Positions 8,503 to 16,747 of a DNA stretch of 64,000 bases are shown piece by piece. Source of the stretch: G963704535 sp963704535 (GTDB lineage: Bacteria > Chloroflexota > Chloroflexia > Chloroflexales > Roseiflexaceae). Numbering within the stretch: position 1 is the stretch's first letter; each line of letters opens with the position of its first letter. Made by a program: the position numbers and the translations under genes. The stretch covers positions 9,362,001-9,426,000 of the forward strand of contig OY969916.1 in the NCBI GenBank assembly GCA_963704535.1. The letters run 5' to 3'. The notes under the pieces were generated by a model. It did no database searches and had not been told where the DNA came from. It saw only the letters and a program-made list of their open reading frames with translations.

Positions 8503-11427
8503 ATGCGATTGGACAACCTGATTGACGCGGCCCGCGCCGCGCTGCCCGCCGACCACCCGCGCACGCCCCTCTTCACCGACCTGCTGGCCCAACTCGACCG
8601 CCGCTCCCTTTCCCCCGACGCGTTTATCCGGCATATCACCGGCGACCACCGGCTTCAAGCCCTGCTGAAGCTGCTGTGGCAGGACGCCGAACAGCAGCAC
8701 AACCTCGCGCCGGCGCTCTGGTGCGCCCTGCTGGCGGGCAGCATCCGCAGCACCACCAGGAACCTAACGCCGGAGCTATTGGCGGGCCTGGTGGCGGTGG
8801 GAACGCCGGAGGAGCGCTGGAGCGTGGAGGCCGCGCTGGCGCACGTCTACCAGATGCCGGACGCCCACCGGCAGGCCAGCGCTCTGCGGGCGCTACTGGA
8901 GTGCGGCCAGCCGGTCCCGCTCGAAGTGGCGCTCGAAGTGGCGCTATCGATCGCCGACGCGGAGATGCGCGCGACCGCACTGGCGGCGATCATTCCACAC
9001 GCGCCACCTGATCGGCAAGCGGCGATCTTCGAGGCGACTCTGGCTGCGGTGCGCGTGATCGACACTCCGGCACAGCCCGATTTCGTGCTGATTGCGCTGG
9101 TACACGATCTGCCCGCCGACTGGCTGCGCGAGATGTTCGCGACCGCGCCGGAGCGGCTGGATCGGGAGAGCGCGATGAGCATCGACATCCGCTGGCGGTT
9201 TCTTATGCGCGGGCTGCGCTTTTCTAATCGGCACCGGCAACAGTTCCTCGATATCGCGCGCGCCGGCACCGCCGCCTGGCTGCCGATCGCCAGCCCAGGG
9301 AAACGGGTGCCGCACCTGATGAGCTGCTGGCCTACCCATGTCTTTGGCTACGCGCTCGCGGCCGCCCGCGACATCACTGGCGAGTGGCGGCGCTCGGCGG
9401 ACCTGGGCGCGCTGGCGGCGCTCATTCCCGAGCGGCTGCTCACGCAGATGCTGGCTGCCGCGCGCAAGATCGCCGAGCCGATGCAGCGCGCATACTCCCT
9501 AGCAGTGATCGGGCAGTTTCTGCCGGAGCGGCGGCGCGCAAAGCTGCTGGCCGAAGCACTGAAAGCCGCCGCGCTGTGCGAGCGAGGGTATCGCGAACAG
9601 GCTATCATCGACCTCGCGCCCGACCTGCCCGCCGAGCTGCTGACCGAAGCGCTAGAGAGCGCCCGGACAGGCACGATCGCGCATAAACGGGCCAGGGCGC
9701 TCTGCCGGCTCGCGGCCCGTATGCCCGCTGTCCTCCCCGAGGCGCTCGACACGGCCCGCATGCCGGCCAGGAGGAACCACGTCGAGCTGATCAGCCGGCT
9801 GATCGCCCACCTGCCCGCCGATCAGCAGGCGACCGGCTACGCGGCTGCCCTGGCCGACTCGCGCGGGATCGACGATACCTGGCAAACCGCCGGGGCGCTA
9901 GCCGCCCTGGCGGCCCACCTCCCTCCAACCCTGCTATCGCGTGCCGTGGCGGTTGCCCAATCGCTCACCAACCCAACTGGCCGTGTACGCACGCTGGCGG
10001 CGCTGCTGCCGCACCTGCCCGATGGTCGGCGCGAAGTTATTGCCGTTGAAGGGCTGGCGCTGGCCGAAGCGCTCGACGACGCCGACACACGGGCTAGGGT
10101 CGTGGCCGAGCTTGCCCCGCACCTGCCGGCCGAGGCCCTGCGGCGGGCGGTCACGGCGGCGCAGACGGCGGCCGATCCATGGCGGCGCGCCCGGTCGCTG
10201 ACCGAGTTGGCGCCTTATCTACCGGCCGGCTTGCGCGCTGATGTATGCGCGAGTGCGCTGGCTATCGCGCGAACGCTCGACCGCCCGTGGGCACGGGTCA
10301 ACACGCTCACGGCGCTGGCTCCACACCTGCCGGTCGAGCAGCAAGGCGAGATCTACCTGGAGGCATTCCTGATCCTGTGCGCTAGTGAAGAGCCGCGGTC
10401 AAACGAGGACGAGATGGAGGTTATCATGGCCGCGATGCCGGAAGCGGTGATGCCGCAGGCCCTCGCGGCGGTATCCAGGCCGAGCGGGGAAGGGAGCGGC
10501 GCCCACTTCCTGAGCCAGCTTATTCCGCATCTATCGGCCGAGTTGCTACCGCAGGCGTTTGCCACCGTCCGCGCGCTTGACAAATTGCGGAACCCGATAT
10601 CCTGCCTGACTGCGCTGATGCCACGCCTGCCCGCAGATCTGCTACCGGAGGGGTTGGTAATTGCGCGCGCCATTGTGAATGTGCAGGTCCGGGCCAGCCT
10701 CTTGTTCATGCTCGCGCCCCGGCTGCCGGAAGAGCAGCGCGCCGAGGTGTATGCTGAAGCGCGCGCCGCCCTTCACGACTCCATGACGAGGTTGGTGCCC
10801 ACGCTGGCCACAGCGCTTACTGCCGACCTGCCGGACGAACTCCTCGGCGCGGCGGTCACACAGGCCGACGACTACTACGGTGTACAGCGAGTACTGATGG
10901 TGATCGCCGAGCTTGCACCATTCGTGTCACCCGAGGTGCTGCGCGAAGCGCTCGTGATCACGAGCCGGATCGAATCGCCTGGAGCGCGCGCCGAGGTGCT
11001 GGCTCTGTTTGCACCGCACCTGCTGCCCGAGCAACTCCACGCGGCGGCTGAAGCGCTCATTACCGCCAGCGCTATTGACGGACCGTGGGAACAGAGGATA
11101 ACGCTGTGCGCGCTTGCGCCGCATCTCCCCGATGCGCTGCTGCCGCAAGCGCTCGTGGCGGGCTGCACGCTTCCTCAAGATGGCGCCGATCCATCCACTG
11201 CCGCTCTCCTGGCGCAGCGGGTGGTAGAGAGCATCAGAACGGTTGAGGATGCACTGGCGCTGCTGCCACACTTGCATACTGCGATCCGGACATTCACCAA
11301 GCGCCCGCGCGGCGATCTCCTACAAGCGCTGGCGACGCTTGCGCCGGTCCTGGCGCGGCTGACAACACCGGAGGAGCTGGCCGAGATCGTCGAGACGATC
11401 GGCGATGTGGTGCGGCGCTGGCCGTAG
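8503..11427 (+). CDS. Large helical-repeat protein of unknown function
   Basis: This 974-aa protein has no signal peptide and no membrane helix. Most of it is built from degenerate ~33-40-residue helical repeats of the form LAPHLPAEALRRAV..A..... RAR.L..., with the signature L-A-P-H-L-P recurring some twenty times. This predicts an alpha-solenoid (HEAT/ARM-like) scaffold. Similar LPxxLLxxAL repeats occur in Chloroflexota and cyanobacterial proteins, sometimes beside NTPase modules. Here I see no Walker motif, protease or nuclease fused to them. It is transcribed alone. It probably binds protein, but I can name no partner. Confidence 0.7.
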   Translation: MRLDNLIDAARAALPADHPRTPLFTDLLAQLDRRSLSPDAFIRHITGDHRLQALLKLLWQDAEQQHNLAPALWCALLAGSIRSTTRNLTPELLAGLVAVGTPEERWSVEAALAHVYQMPDAHRQASALRALLECGQPVPLEVALEVALSIADAEMRATALAAIIPHAPPDRQAAIFEATLAAVRVIDTPAQPDFVLIALVHDLPADWLREMFATAPERLDRESAMSIDIRWRFLMRGLRFSNRHRQQFLDIARAGTAAWLPIASPGKRVPHLMSCWPTHVFGYALAAARDITGEWRRSADLGALAALIPERLLTQMLAAARKIAEPMQRAYSLAVIGQFLPERRRAKLLAEALKAAALCERGYREQAIIDLAPDLPAELLTEALESARTGTIAHKRARALCRLAARMPAVLPEALDTARMPARRNHVELISRLIAHLPADQQATGYAAALADSRGIDDTWQTAGALAALAAHLPPTLLSRAVAVAQSLTNPTGRVRTLAALLPHLPDGRREVIAVEGLALAEALDDADTRARVVAELAPHLPAEALRRAVTAAQTAADPWRRARSLTELAPYLPAGLRADVCASALAIARTLDRPWARVNTLTALAPHLPVEQQGEIYLEAFLILCASEEPRSNEDEMEVIMAAMPEAVMPQALAAVSRPSGEGSGAHFLSQLIPHLSAELLPQAFATVRALDKLRNPISCLTALMPRLPADLLPEGLVIARAIVNVQVRASLLFMLAPRLPEEQRAEVYAEARAALHDSMTRLVPTLATALTADLPDELLGAAVTQADDYYGVQRVLMVIAELAPFVSPEVLREALVITSRIESPGARAEVLALFAPHLLPEQLHAAAEALITASAIDGPWEQRITLCALAPHLPDALLPQALVAGCTLPQDGADPSTAALLAQRVVESIRTVEDALALLPHLHTAIRTFTKRPRGDLLQALATLAPVLARLTTPEELAEIVETIGDVVRRWP

Positions 11428-11481
11428 GCACACTCATCTCTTGAATAGCGCTGCGTTGTTCCTCTGGGAACAGTAGCGTTG

Positions 11482-11487
11482 TATAAT
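11482..11487 (+). promoter_or_regulatory. Consensus -10 box before the glycosidase-like gene
   Basis: A perfect TATAAT lies 40 bp before the ATG at 11527. A -35 is not convincing; the nearest TTGTTC is spaced about 20 bp away. Confidence 0.3.
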
Positions 11488-11526
11488 GCACGCTTGGGAT
11501 CGTGTCTAGCGACGAGGGCTGTGCAT

Positions 11527-12795
11527 ATGTCAGAAACACAGGTTGAACGGATGAGTCTGGGCCTGACCTACCGGCCACGTCGCACCGGATTTGGCTGGTG
11601 GCAGGCGTTCGACCGCGGCGAGACGCGCGAAGAGTTGGCCCACATCGCATCGCTCGGCTGCGACACGGTGCGCTTCTGCTTGCGCTGGGAGGACTTTCAG
11701 CCTGGCGCCCGGCGGCTCAATAGCGCAGCGTTGGGGGCACTGGAGCACGCGCTGGACGCGGCGCAGGGGGCCGGGTTGCGCGTGGTCGCGGCGCTGTTCC
11801 CGGCGGCGATCGGCGGTGCGCTCCAGGTCCCCAGTTGGGCCAATGGCGTCGATCTGCTCGACGAGCTACGTAGCGCCGCCCGGCTGGTCGGCCCCACGAT
11901 CGTCCTGCGGCCCACCGGCGGGCCGGCGCTACTCTCCGATGGCGGGTATCGTCCCAACCAGACCCGCGACCTGTTCCGCGAGGCGCCCATCCTCGACGCG
12001 CAGCGCTACCTGATCCATGAGATCGTCGGCTACTTCCGGTCGCACCCGGCGCTGTGGGCCTGGCAGCTCGGCGAGGGCCTGGAGCGGGTCCACAAGCCCG
12101 GCTCGGCCCAGGCGGTCGCTGAGTGGTTCGCGGCGATGGGCGAGGCGCTACGCGCGCAGGAGGCCAACGCGCGGCTGCTGGGCGTCACCTCGGCGCGCGG
12201 GCTGACCTTGAGCGCCGGGCCGCGCCCGGCCGATATCGCGCAGAGCTGTAATCTGCTGGGTGTCGCGGCCGACCCGCCGCAGCTTCCGCAGCGCGAGCAG
12301 CCCCTTCACACGACGTATGTCGCGTACCTGCACGCCCTGACGGCGGCGCTGGGCGCCCGGCCTGCGATCGTGACCAGCCTGGGCTTGCCGACCGATCCCT
12401 TTGGTCGGCCTGGCTGGATCGGCGATAGCGCCTACGGCAAGCCATTGCGGGCGTACCGGGCCGAGCCGGAGGAGCAGACGGCCTTCGTCGAAGAGTCGCT
12501 CGATCGGCTGCGCCGTGCCGGGGCACAGGGCGCCTGGCTGGCGGCCTATGCCGATTACCCACAGCCGCTGTGGCGAACGCCGCCGCTCGACCGGGCGATC
12601 CGTGAGCGAACGATGGGTGTGGTGGATGCCGACGGCCACGAGAAGCCGGCCGCTACGGCGCTGCGCGCGTTCGCGGCCCAGCGGCCCACGGTTGTTGACG
12701 TCGCGCCGCCCATCGATGTTGATCCGGAGCGCTATTGGCGCGATCCGAAACGGAGCTTTGAAGAACTCTGGAAGGAATTCAACAGTGAGTTATAA
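11527..12795 (+). CDS. Glycoside-hydrolase-like TIM-barrel protein
   Basis: A 422-aa cytoplasmic-looking protein (no signal peptide). The N-terminus reads GLTYRPRRTGFGWWQAFD, then DTVRFCLRWEDFQP, IVLRPTGGPALLSDGG, ALWAWQLGEGLERV and AWLAAYADYPQPLW. The order and spacing resemble clan GH-A (beta/alpha)8 glycosidases of the GH5/cellulase type. A glutamate in QLGEGLE sits where the acid/base residue is expected, but I cannot fix the nucleophile. It may be a catalytically altered member. The ATG at 11527 is chosen over the upstream ATG at 11479, which overlaps the -10 box. Confidence 0.6.
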   Translation: MSETQVERMSLGLTYRPRRTGFGWWQAFDRGETREELAHIASLGCDTVRFCLRWEDFQPGARRLNSAALGALEHALDAAQGAGLRVVAALFPAAIGGALQVPSWANGVDLLDELRSAARLVGPTIVLRPTGGPALLSDGGYRPNQTRDLFREAPILDAQRYLIHEIVGYFRSHPALWAWQLGEGLERVHKPGSAQAVAEWFAAMGEALRAQEANARLLGVTSARGLTLSAGPRPADIAQSCNLLGVAADPPQLPQREQPLHTTYVAYLHALTAALGARPAIVTSLGLPTDPFGRPGWIGDSAYGKPLRAYRAEPEEQTAFVEESLDRLRRAGAQGAWLAAYADYPQPLWRTPPLDRAIRERTMGVVDADGHEKPAATALRAFAAQRPTVVDVAPPIDVDPERYWRDPKRSFEELWKEFNSEL

Positions 12796-12842
12796 AAGGG
12801 GGTGTGGGGGAAGCCCCACAGAAAATCCCCCCCCACCTCACG
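12796..12842. repeat. REP-like palindrome before upp
   Basis: GGGGGTGTGGGGGAAGCCCC followed by ACAGAAAATCCCCCC is a diverged copy of the window's G-rich palindromic family. A TATAAT at 12861-12866 follows and may be the upp -10. Confidence 0.5.
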
Positions 12843-12901
12843 ACCCTGATAGGAATGCTATATAATGGGCGGCCAGTGTCCTAGCCAGGAAGGGGTTGAG
12901 C

Positions 12902-13528
12902 ATGTCAGAGGTCCATATCTCGCCGCATCCGCTGGTGCAACACAAGCTGACCCTGCTGCGGCGTAGCATAACCGAGCCGAAGAAGTTCCGCGAGCTCGTC
13001 CGCGAGCTGTCCCAGTTTCTGCTGTATGAGGCGACGCTCGACCTGCCGCTCAACACGGTGGCGATCGAGACGCCGCTGGCGCCGCTGACCGGCTATCAGA
13101 TCGGCGTACAGATCGGTCTGGTCCCGATCCTGCGCGCCGGCCTGGGCATGGTCGATCCGATCCTCGACCTGATCCCCACCGCCAATGTCTGGCACCTGGG
13201 GCTCTACCGCGACCACGCGACGCTTGAGCCGGTAACATACTACAACAAGCTGCCGCCCGAGGCCGACATCGATCTGTGCCTGGTGCTGGACCCGATGCTG
13301 GCGACTGGCGGCTCGGCCACCGCCGCAGTCGATATCCTCAAGCGCTGGGGTGCCACGCGCATCAAGTTCCTGGGGCTGATCGCCGCCCCGGAGGGGGTCG
13401 CGGCGCTCTCGAAGGCGCACCCCGACGTGCCGATCCACCTCGCCGCCCTGGACGAGCGGCTCAACGACGTCGGCTACATCGTGCCGGGACTGGGCGACGC
13501 CGGCGACCGGCAGTTTGGCACCGGCTAG
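12902..13528 (+). CDS. upp: Uracil phosphoribosyltransferase
   Basis: A 208-aa enzyme of pyrimidine salvage that converts uracil and PRPP to UMP. The N-terminus VHISPHPLVQHKLTLLR, the catalytic core VPILRAGLGMVDPIL, the PRPP loop VLDPMLATGGSATAAV and the C-terminal uracil-binding GYIVPGLGDAGDRQFGT are all present, and the length is standard. AGGAAGGGG lies about 7 nt upstream of the ATG at 12902; the TTG six bases earlier is not needed. The next gene starts 80 bp on, after a word-hairpin. Confidence 0.97.
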   Translation: MSEVHISPHPLVQHKLTLLRRSITEPKKFRELVRELSQFLLYEATLDLPLNTVAIETPLAPLTGYQIGVQIGLVPILRAGLGMVDPILDLIPTANVWHLGLYRDHATLEPVTYYNKLPPEADIDLCLVLDPMLATGGSATAAVDILKRWGATRIKFLGLIAAPEGVAALSKAHPDVPIHLAALDERLNDVGYIVPGLGDAGDRQFGTG

Positions 13529-13531
13529 CAT

Positions 13532-13596
13532 TTGAGGATGGAGGATGGAGGATAGAGGATAGAATAGCTCCCGATCTTCTATCCTCTATCCTCTGA
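13532..13596. repeat. Word-hairpin: GAGGATG/GAGGATA tandem words with inverted copy
   Basis: Four GAGGATG/GAGGATA words run forward. After a short loop, TCTATCC/TCCTCTA words run as their complement. The structure fills the upp to WecA-like gap and could act as a terminator-like hairpin. Confidence 0.7.
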
Positions 13597-13609
13597 CTCT
13601 GGAAAGTTT

Positions 13610-14770
13610 ATGAATTTACTGACCGTCGTAGCGCTCTGTGGTACCTTTACCCTCGCATTTGTCGCAACCGCCCTGCTGGTGCCCCCGGTCCAGCGGCTGT
13701 GCGCCCGGCGCGGCTGGGTCCAGGCGCCTGGCGGGCGGCGCCTGCACGCCCGCCCAACCGCCAATATCGGCGGGATCGCGATCTACGGCGGCTTCGTCGT
13801 GGCGCTGGCTGGCACCTTCGCGCTGAGCGAGCTGGTGCCGGAGCTGCGGCGATCCCCGTTCGAGACGCTGCGGCTGGGGCTGCTGCTGCTCGGCGCCACG
13901 CTGATCTTCCTGGTGATGTGGCTCGACGACGTACACGAGCTGCCGCCGCTGCCCAAGCTCGCCGCGCAGATCCTGGCGGCGCTGATCGCCGTCGGGCCGG
14001 CCCTGTGGGATCACACGCTCTACCTCGACCCGCTTGGTAAGCAGGCCGAGGCGGCGCGCGGGATCATCCTGACTGCCTTCAACTTCCCGTTCATCCATGG
14101 CGACCAGATCAACCTCTGGCGGGCCAGCCCATGGCTGGCGATCGGCGCGACGGTGCTCTGGATCAGCTGGATGACCAACACGATCAATTTCTCGGATGGG
14201 ATCGACGGGCTGGCCGCCGGAGTCTCGCTGATCGCCGCCGGGGCGCTGGCGATCCACGCGCTGACGCTCCAGCAGCTCACCGTCGCGCTGCTCCCGCTGG
14301 CGCTGGCGGGCGCCTGCGCCGGCTTCCTGTTGTTCAATTTCCCCCCGGCGCGGATCTTTATGGGCGACAGCGGCGCCGAGTTCCTGGGCTATGTGCTGGG
14401 CACCAGCGCGATCATCGGCGGCGCCAAGCTGGCGACAGTGCTGCTGGTGCTGGGCGTGCCGATCCTCGACGTGGCCTGGCTGATCGTCGCGCGCACCAGC
14501 GCTGGGCGCTCGCCAGCCCAGGGCGGGCGCGACAACCTGCACCTGCGCTTGCGCGACCTGGGCTTCTCGGACCGGCAGATTGTGCTGTTCTACTACATGC
14601 TGAGCGCGATCTTCGGGGCGCTGGGGCTGGGGCTGAACGCAGTCTTCGGGGATGGCGCGGGGCGGTCGGCCAAGCTGGTGGCGCTGGCGCTGCTGGTCCT
14701 GATCGTCGCCGCCGTGATCGGGTATGTCAGCCGGCGCACGGCGGCGCTGGCGCGCCAGAGCGATCTCTAG
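13610..14770 (+). CDS. WecA/MraY-type UDP-sugar:polyprenyl-phosphate sugar-1-phosphate transferase
   Basis: A 386-aa protein with about ten hydrophobic segments. The family landmarks are present: VMWLDDVHELPPLPKL (the DD pair), NTINFSDGIDGLAAG, FMGDSGAEFLGYVLG, and a cytosolic loop ending in RDNLHLRL whose HLHHRL-like form fits the GlcNAc-transferring WecA/TagO branch better than MraY. It would move a sugar-1-phosphate onto undecaprenyl phosphate to begin a cell-surface polymer. No other glycan genes lie next to it. The ribosome site is weak (GGAAAG). Confidence 0.88.
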   Translation: MNLLTVVALCGTFTLAFVATALLVPPVQRLCARRGWVQAPGGRRLHARPTANIGGIAIYGGFVVALAGTFALSELVPELRRSPFETLRLGLLLLGATLIFLVMWLDDVHELPPLPKLAAQILAALIAVGPALWDHTLYLDPLGKQAEAARGIILTAFNFPFIHGDQINLWRASPWLAIGATVLWISWMTNTINFSDGIDGLAAGVSLIAAGALAIHALTLQQLTVALLPLALAGACAGFLLFNFPPARIFMGDSGAEFLGYVLGTSAIIGGAKLATVLLVLGVPILDVAWLIVARTSAGRSPAQGGRDNLHLRLRDLGFSDRQIVLFYYMLSAIFGALGLGLNAVFGDGAGRSAKLVALALLVLIVAAVIGYVSRRTAALARQSDL

Positions 14771-14779
14771 CCTGACCAC

Positions 14780-16089
14780 CTACTCACGCTCCAGCACCCG
14801 CCCAACCACAAACTTCAAATAGCGCCCCTCCGGGAAGTGCGCCGGAACCGGGTGGTCGAGCGGCTGACCGGCCTCGTGGATGATCTGGAGCCGTCGCCCG
14901 GCGCCCGCGCCCGCCGCCGCCAGCATCTCCTTGAACGCCTCCGGCCCGACTTGGCTGGTGCAGCTCGCAGTGGCCAGCAGCCCGCCCGGCGCCACGCAGC
15001 GCAGCGCCGTCGCGTTGAGTTTCGTGTAGGCCCGCAGCGCGGCGAAGCGGTTCTGCTTGCTCTTGGCGAAGCTGGGCGGATCAAGGATCACCAGGTCGAA
15101 GCGGCGCCCCTGCTCGGCGAAGCGGTTCAGCAGCTCGAAGCAGTCGCCAGTGACAAAGGTGTGCCGCGCGGCATCGAGGCCATTCAGCGCGATGTTGGCA
15201 TCGGCGGCCTCGGCCAGGCCCTTGCCGATGTCGGCGCTGACCACCGAGCTGGCACCGCCGCGCAAGGCATACAGCGAGAACGCCCCGGTGTAGGCGAAGC
15301 AGTTGAGCACGCTGCGGCCGGCGCTCAACCCCTCGATGTAGCGGCGATTCTCGCGATGGTCGAGGAACAGGCCGGTCTTCTGGCCCGCGCGCAGGTCGGC
15401 TTGGAACCGCAGCCCATACTCCTCCACGACCAGATCGCTCGGTGGCGACGCGCCCCAGACGACCGCCGACCGCCGACCGCCGACCACCGAGGATGGAGGA
15501 TGGAGGATGGAGGATGGAGAATGGCGCTTTGACACATTTCCATCCTCCATTCTCCATCCTCTATCTTCAGATGCTCCCCCCTCTCCCCCTCCCTCGCGTG
15601 GTCGTCACCCGGCCCTTCGCCATCGTGGTCGCGCCGCCGCAGCAGGATGCCGCGCAGCGGATCGACGGCGTTGAGCGCGGCGAGCAGCCAGTCGAGCAGC
15701 GCGCCGGCGTCGTCCATATAGGTCTGGACGACAGCGAAGTCGCCGTAGCGGTCGACCGTCAGACCCGGCAGGCCGTCGCCCTCGCCGAAGAGCCAGCGGT
15801 AGGCGGTGCAGCCGGCGTCGCGCAGCGGGGCGCGCAGGACGTAGGCGGCTTGGACGCGTTCGCGCACCAGGGCCGGGTCGGGGGGCCGGCGCTCCGAGAA
15901 GATCCGCAGCGCGATCGGACCCTCGGCGGACCACAGGCCGTAGCCGGACCAGCCGCCGCAGCGCGCCCGCACCCAGGCCCCCGGCGGCAGGCGCACACCG
16001 GGCGGCACGTGGTTGCGGTAGATCCACGGGTGGCCCTGGGCCAGGCGCTCCTTGAGGTGGGCGGGGAGGTGGAGATCGGGTGGTTTCAT
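14780..16089 (-). CDS. rlmI: RlmI-type 23S rRNA m5C methyltransferase, reading frame interrupted by a repeat tract
   Basis: The first half (16089 to ~15590) has the PUA-like domain: LKERLAQGHPWIYRNHV, then YRWLFGEGDGLPGLTVDRYG. The second half (~15460 to 14780) has the methyltransferase: AGQKTGLFLDHRENRRYI, VLNCFAYTGAFSLYALRGG and LVILDPPSFAKSK. The halves lie in different frames. Between them sits a word-hairpin of GGATGGA heptamers with an inverted copy, plus GACCGCC heptamers (15455-15575). All three minus-strand frames are open through this tract. A 1-nt shift would restore a continuous protein with an inserted linker; otherwise the C-terminal part could start alone at 15550. A GGAAGG site precedes 16089. 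Confidence 0.8.
15455..15575. repeat. Heptamer word-hairpin inside rlmI
   Basis: On the plus strand there are about four GACCGCC units, then four to five GAGGATG units, a ~17-bp loop, and the inverse words CCATCCTCCATTCTCCATCC. The unit length of 7 is not a multiple of three, so each gained or lost unit changes the frame of the host gene. Confidence 0.8.
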
Positions 16090-16094
16090 CGATG

Positions 16095-16140
16095 CCTTCC
16101 AGGAATTGAGAATTGAAAATTGAGAATGGAGAATTGAGAA
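16095..16140. repeat. Short-word array (GAGAATTGA/GAAAATTGA words)
   Basis: About five AATTGAGA/AATTGAAA words lie upstream of rlmI. The same words occur at 20490 and within the T-box leader at 25129. Confidence 0.6.
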
Positions 16141-16154
16141 CCTTGTAGGGCGAG

Positions 16155-16320
16155 CCCTCCGTGGCCGCCGCGCCGGGAACCCGTATGACCACCCCTCCGT
16201 GGCCGCCGCGCCGGGAACCCGTATGACCACCCCTCCGTGGCCGCCCGCCGGGAACCCGTATGACCACCCCTCCGTGGCCGCCGCGCCGGGAACCCGTATG
16301 ACCACCCCTCCGTGGCCGCC
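16155..16320. repeat. Tandem array, ~38-bp unit, about 4.3 copies
   Basis: Units beginning CCGTATGACCACCCCTCCGT start at 16181, 16219, 16256 and 16294; one unit is 37 bp. A partial copy precedes them at 16155. There are no unique spacers, so this is a simple tandem array, not CRISPR. The frames that run through it are open only because the unit lacks stops. Confidence 0.85.
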
Positions 16321-16648
16321 CCATATCGACATCACGGTCCCGCACCGAGATCATCGCCGCATGATGATGCCGTGGTCCCATTGCGCACGACGAACCGGTA
16401 GGGGCGCAGCAGTTGCCCTTATCGACAACGTGCATTGCTCGATAAATGCAACTGCTGCGCCCCTACCCACGTTGTCGCACCACCGCCATTGCCACGGCGC
16501 ACCACCGTCCTATCGCCAGCATCACCGCGCCACCGCGTACCACCGCCGTATCGTCGGCCTCGCCGCCCTTCCGCTGCTTCCGCTCCCTCCGTCCTTCACG
16601 TTTTACGTTTCACGTGCGCTTTGGAATGAAGAAGAAGTTCAGAGTCCC
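16321..16648. repeat. Gene-free stretch with a perfect 19-bp inverted repeat
   Basis: GTAGGGGCGCAGCAGTTGC (16398-16416) is matched exactly by its complement at 16448-16466, enclosing 31 bp. A related pair lies at 63033-63101. Around it are CACCGCC/CATTGCC-rich low-complexity words, and GTTTCACG words near 16600. I see no gene. Confidence 0.6.
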
Positions 16649-16649
16649 T

Positions 16650-16747
16650 TAGAGATTGTCTGAAAAGGTTGGTTTGTCGCCCGTAGTCCTTGGTGGGAAG
16701 GGAATTCTTGAGAGGGCTGCCCCCTCAAACTCCCCCTTTTCTCAGAT
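16650..16747. repeat. REP/MITE-like element, family A
   Basis: GATTGTCTGAAAAGG at the left, then TTGAGAGGGCTGCCCCCTCAA and CCCCCTTTTCTCAGA. It is closest to the copy at 31530. The element abuts the stop of the NTPase-TPR gene. Confidence 0.6.

Noticed and set aside
16155..16320. CRISPR-like array or coding repeat
   Set aside because: No spacers; units of 38/37 bp follow head to tail, and the open frames have no ribosome site and arise because the unit lacks stops.
16199..16663. Open frame rich in Pro/His
   Set aside because: It runs through tandem and inverted repeats only and has no ribosome site or conserved pattern.
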